From NCBI GenBank assembly GCA_016801845.1, contig CM028910.1, positions 10,508,629 through 10,572,628 of the forward strand: 64,000 nt of DNA, read 5' to 3'. Below, one piece after another: positions 61,821 through 64,000 of this stretch (position 1 is its first letter; every line of letters begins with the position of its first letter). The DNA comes from Polydactylus sextarius. Lineage: Eukaryota; Chordata; Actinopteri; Polynemidae. The translations under genes were made by a program, and so were the position numbers. The notes beneath the pieces were generated by a model, which was given only the letters and a program-made list of their open reading frames with translations, was not told where the DNA came from and did not search any database.

Positions 61821-64000
61821 CTGCAGTTGTACATGGGAAGAAGTGGAGTGGGTTTGGGGGTGTGGGGTCAGGGGTGGTTGGGAAACAGAGGTGACAGTTA
61901 ATTGAAAAAGACAGTGATTAGTCAATGGAAAATCCAAGTGGGAGGAGAAATGTGGCTTTTTTAATTGTTAAACACCCACAGCCGACAGCTGCAGGAGAAC
62001 AACAGTGATGCACATGAAAGACGTAGGAGTGTTTGGGCTGAGAAAAGGAATACCACCATTATTTTTTACTTTTTCCTTTCTTTGTGTCTTCCAGCCCACA
62101 AAATCTACATGATACATCCCCCTTTTCTTTCTTCAGTACTGTCTTGCCCTAAGATCCCTCTGTGATGCTTCTCTCTTTTCCATCCCACCATCTCTCTCTC
62201 TCGCTGTGTCTCCTTCTCTTTGATTTGACTTGGACTTTTAAATCCACAGCAGAGGCAAGCCTGCGGTGAGACAGCTTAGTCCAGCGAAAGGGCATTTTAA
62301 TCTATTCAAATGACAACAATCCTTAGAAATTGCTTCCAGTGTGCAGTGCTCGCTTAGTAATTAAGCCCTGTCACAGTCCTGTCAGTGCATCGACTCTCCC
62401 AGCTCCCATCCCTTCCCTCTCTCCTTTTTCCTCCCTCATATATATCCCCAATCATCTCTCCGTTGGTTAGCTGTGCGACTGTGAGATGTACATCTAAAAT
62501 GGCGATGTGTGTTCATGCAGTGTCGTGTATTTGTGCAGCGCCGTGGCTGTGCAGTGTATACATCTGATTGTGTGTACATGTATTTACAGTTGATATTGCT
62601 CAGACTTGATGTGTTACCCCTCATCCTCACCCCTCTCTTGTCAGCCTCCCACCCTCCCTCCCTACAGTGCAGGGATCAGGGAGAAGGCCTCAGCTTTTCC
62701 TCCAACAAATCCAAAGCGACACCAGTAAATTGGGCAGTGCAAATTGGGCCGTATGGGGCCCTGCTTAGTATGCAGAGAGGTGCAGATTGGCTGTGGAAAG
62801 AGGAAGAAGAGGAGAGAAGAAGAGGGGAAAGGAGTCCATTATGGAAGGCCCTTTTACACTATAATATGAAATAAGGGCTTAAAAACCTTCATCTTGCATT
62901 GAGAGAGGGAGAAAGTGCTTTTCACACTGCTAAGCTCTACTCCATTCATCGTGTTGTTCAGGGCCATTTGAGTCACGGCAATGTGAAGTGCAGTGACATC
63001 ATGCCACCAAATGCAGTACAATGGGTCACAGTAAAATATTTCCATGGGGAGATTCTGTAAAAATCACTACTTTTTCACTAATTCGTTAATGCGCTAGATA
63101 TTTCTATATTTCTTTTCTCTCTCTCTCTCTTGTTGCTTGGTCCATTAGCCACCTTGGAGGCTGAACATAAACACTTCCTGTGGCCAGCGAGTGTGAAAGT
63201 CACACATACCAACACGATAAAATTGTAAGAAAACAGCTCAACGTGAGAAGCTGCACATGCTACAATAAACTTGCATCATGTACTTGGCAGGTAATTGCTT
63301 TGTCGTGTCTCATACAGTTAAACATAAAGTTCTGTCATGTAGAAAGTCAGACAGTTAAACATTCATGCGTGATGGTGGCATGTGTAATGAGAGAGGAAGA
63401 AATGAGAGAAATGGGGGTGGGGTGACGTTTGTATGGATGGCAAGTGTCCAGTTTTATCACTCTTACAGTCCTGTGCAATTTAGGACTATTTGAAATTCAT
63501 CATTCACCCATGGGCCTGTTTGACATGCATTTATTCAGTCCATACAGTGGCCCTGATGCAAATGGAGCTCTACATAGAGGAAAAAGGCCCCCAATCCCTC
63601 TATTAAACAGAGTCACAGCTGAGGTTGAATATGAGACCTCAATTTATATACAGTATTAATTTTTTTGGTATCAATTCAACTGGTTTCTGACTGGGCAGGA
63701 TGACTAACAGCTAATTCACGGCTGATTAACAAACGCAGTGGCTTAAAGTAGAGAGTAGAGGAGACATACATGAATATGAATATGAGACGCGGATCACGGT
63801 GAAAGTCATTCTTAGCATTTCTTTACATATAAAAGGAGCTTTATCACATCACGGACAATTTGAGAACATAAATCCAAGTCAGTCACATAAAAATATGACA
63901 TTTAAATCCTTTACTGTTCTTCATCGGGCTAAACCACATCTATAGAGTAAATTATTAGACTGTCACAAGCACACTAACTCCAGGAAAGTACAGACAGCTC
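61821..64000 (-). other. ncan intron upstream of the lectin exons, truncated by the window edge
   Basis: The preceding ncan exon should encode an EGF-like module ending in a codon completed by the lectin exon (g|at, Asp). I see no six-cysteine EGF exon on the minus strand here, so it lies beyond 64000 and this intron is at least 2.18 kb. Confidence 0.5.

Overview
The window is vertebrate genomic DNA, almost certainly from a teleost fish. Its genes are split into many exons by GT-AG introns, AT-rich intergenic DNA separates them, and it is full of fish-type dinucleotide microsatellites, tRNA-derived SINE pieces, a Tc1/mariner copy and a hAT-type MITE. Nothing looks bacterial or viral. I assembled three protein-coding genes exon by exon, checking that the reading phase agrees at every junction. 

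Layout. Positions 1-7751 hold no coding exon that I can support. A CpG-rich segment near 4250-4640 looks like a promoter with a noncoding first exon firing leftward, out of the window. tm6sf2 (7792-17639, + strand, 10 coding exons, 381 aa) encodes an ER lipid-handling membrane protein with two EXPERA-type halves. A repeat-rich spacer follows (17640-24000). hapln4 (24218-32406, + strand, 7 coding exons, 397 aa) encodes a secreted link protein with one Ig-V and two Link modules. About 14 kb of intergenic DNA follows, with microsatellites, repeat fragments and a complete hAT MITE at 41768-41972. The last 17 kb is the 3' half of ncan (neurocan) on the - strand: five exons giving the C-type lectin domain, the sushi domain and a His/Arg-rich tail (61820 down to 47587). 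Its 5' part (hyaluronan-binding domains, mucin-like region, EGF repeats) lies beyond position 64000. 

The order tm6sf2(+) hapln4(+) ncan(-) is the mirror image of human 19p13.11 (NCAN-HAPLN4-TM6SF2). hapln4 and ncan stand tail to tail and form one of the four vertebrate HAPLN/lectican gene pairs; their products bind hyaluronan together in the brain extracellular matrix. tm6sf2 is a syntenic neighbour with an unrelated role in hepatic and intestinal lipid export. 

I found no clearly new molecular system. The observations most worth a second look are: a ncan splice acceptor whose pyrimidine tract is replaced by 37 TG repeats; a hapln4 start codon that is the entire coding part of its exon; an in-frame 63-nt exon-like cassette only 47 nt before hapln4 exon 2; a Tc1 element internally deleted but with intact IR/DR ends inside ncan; and the leftward CpG promoter where sugp1 would be expected by synteny.
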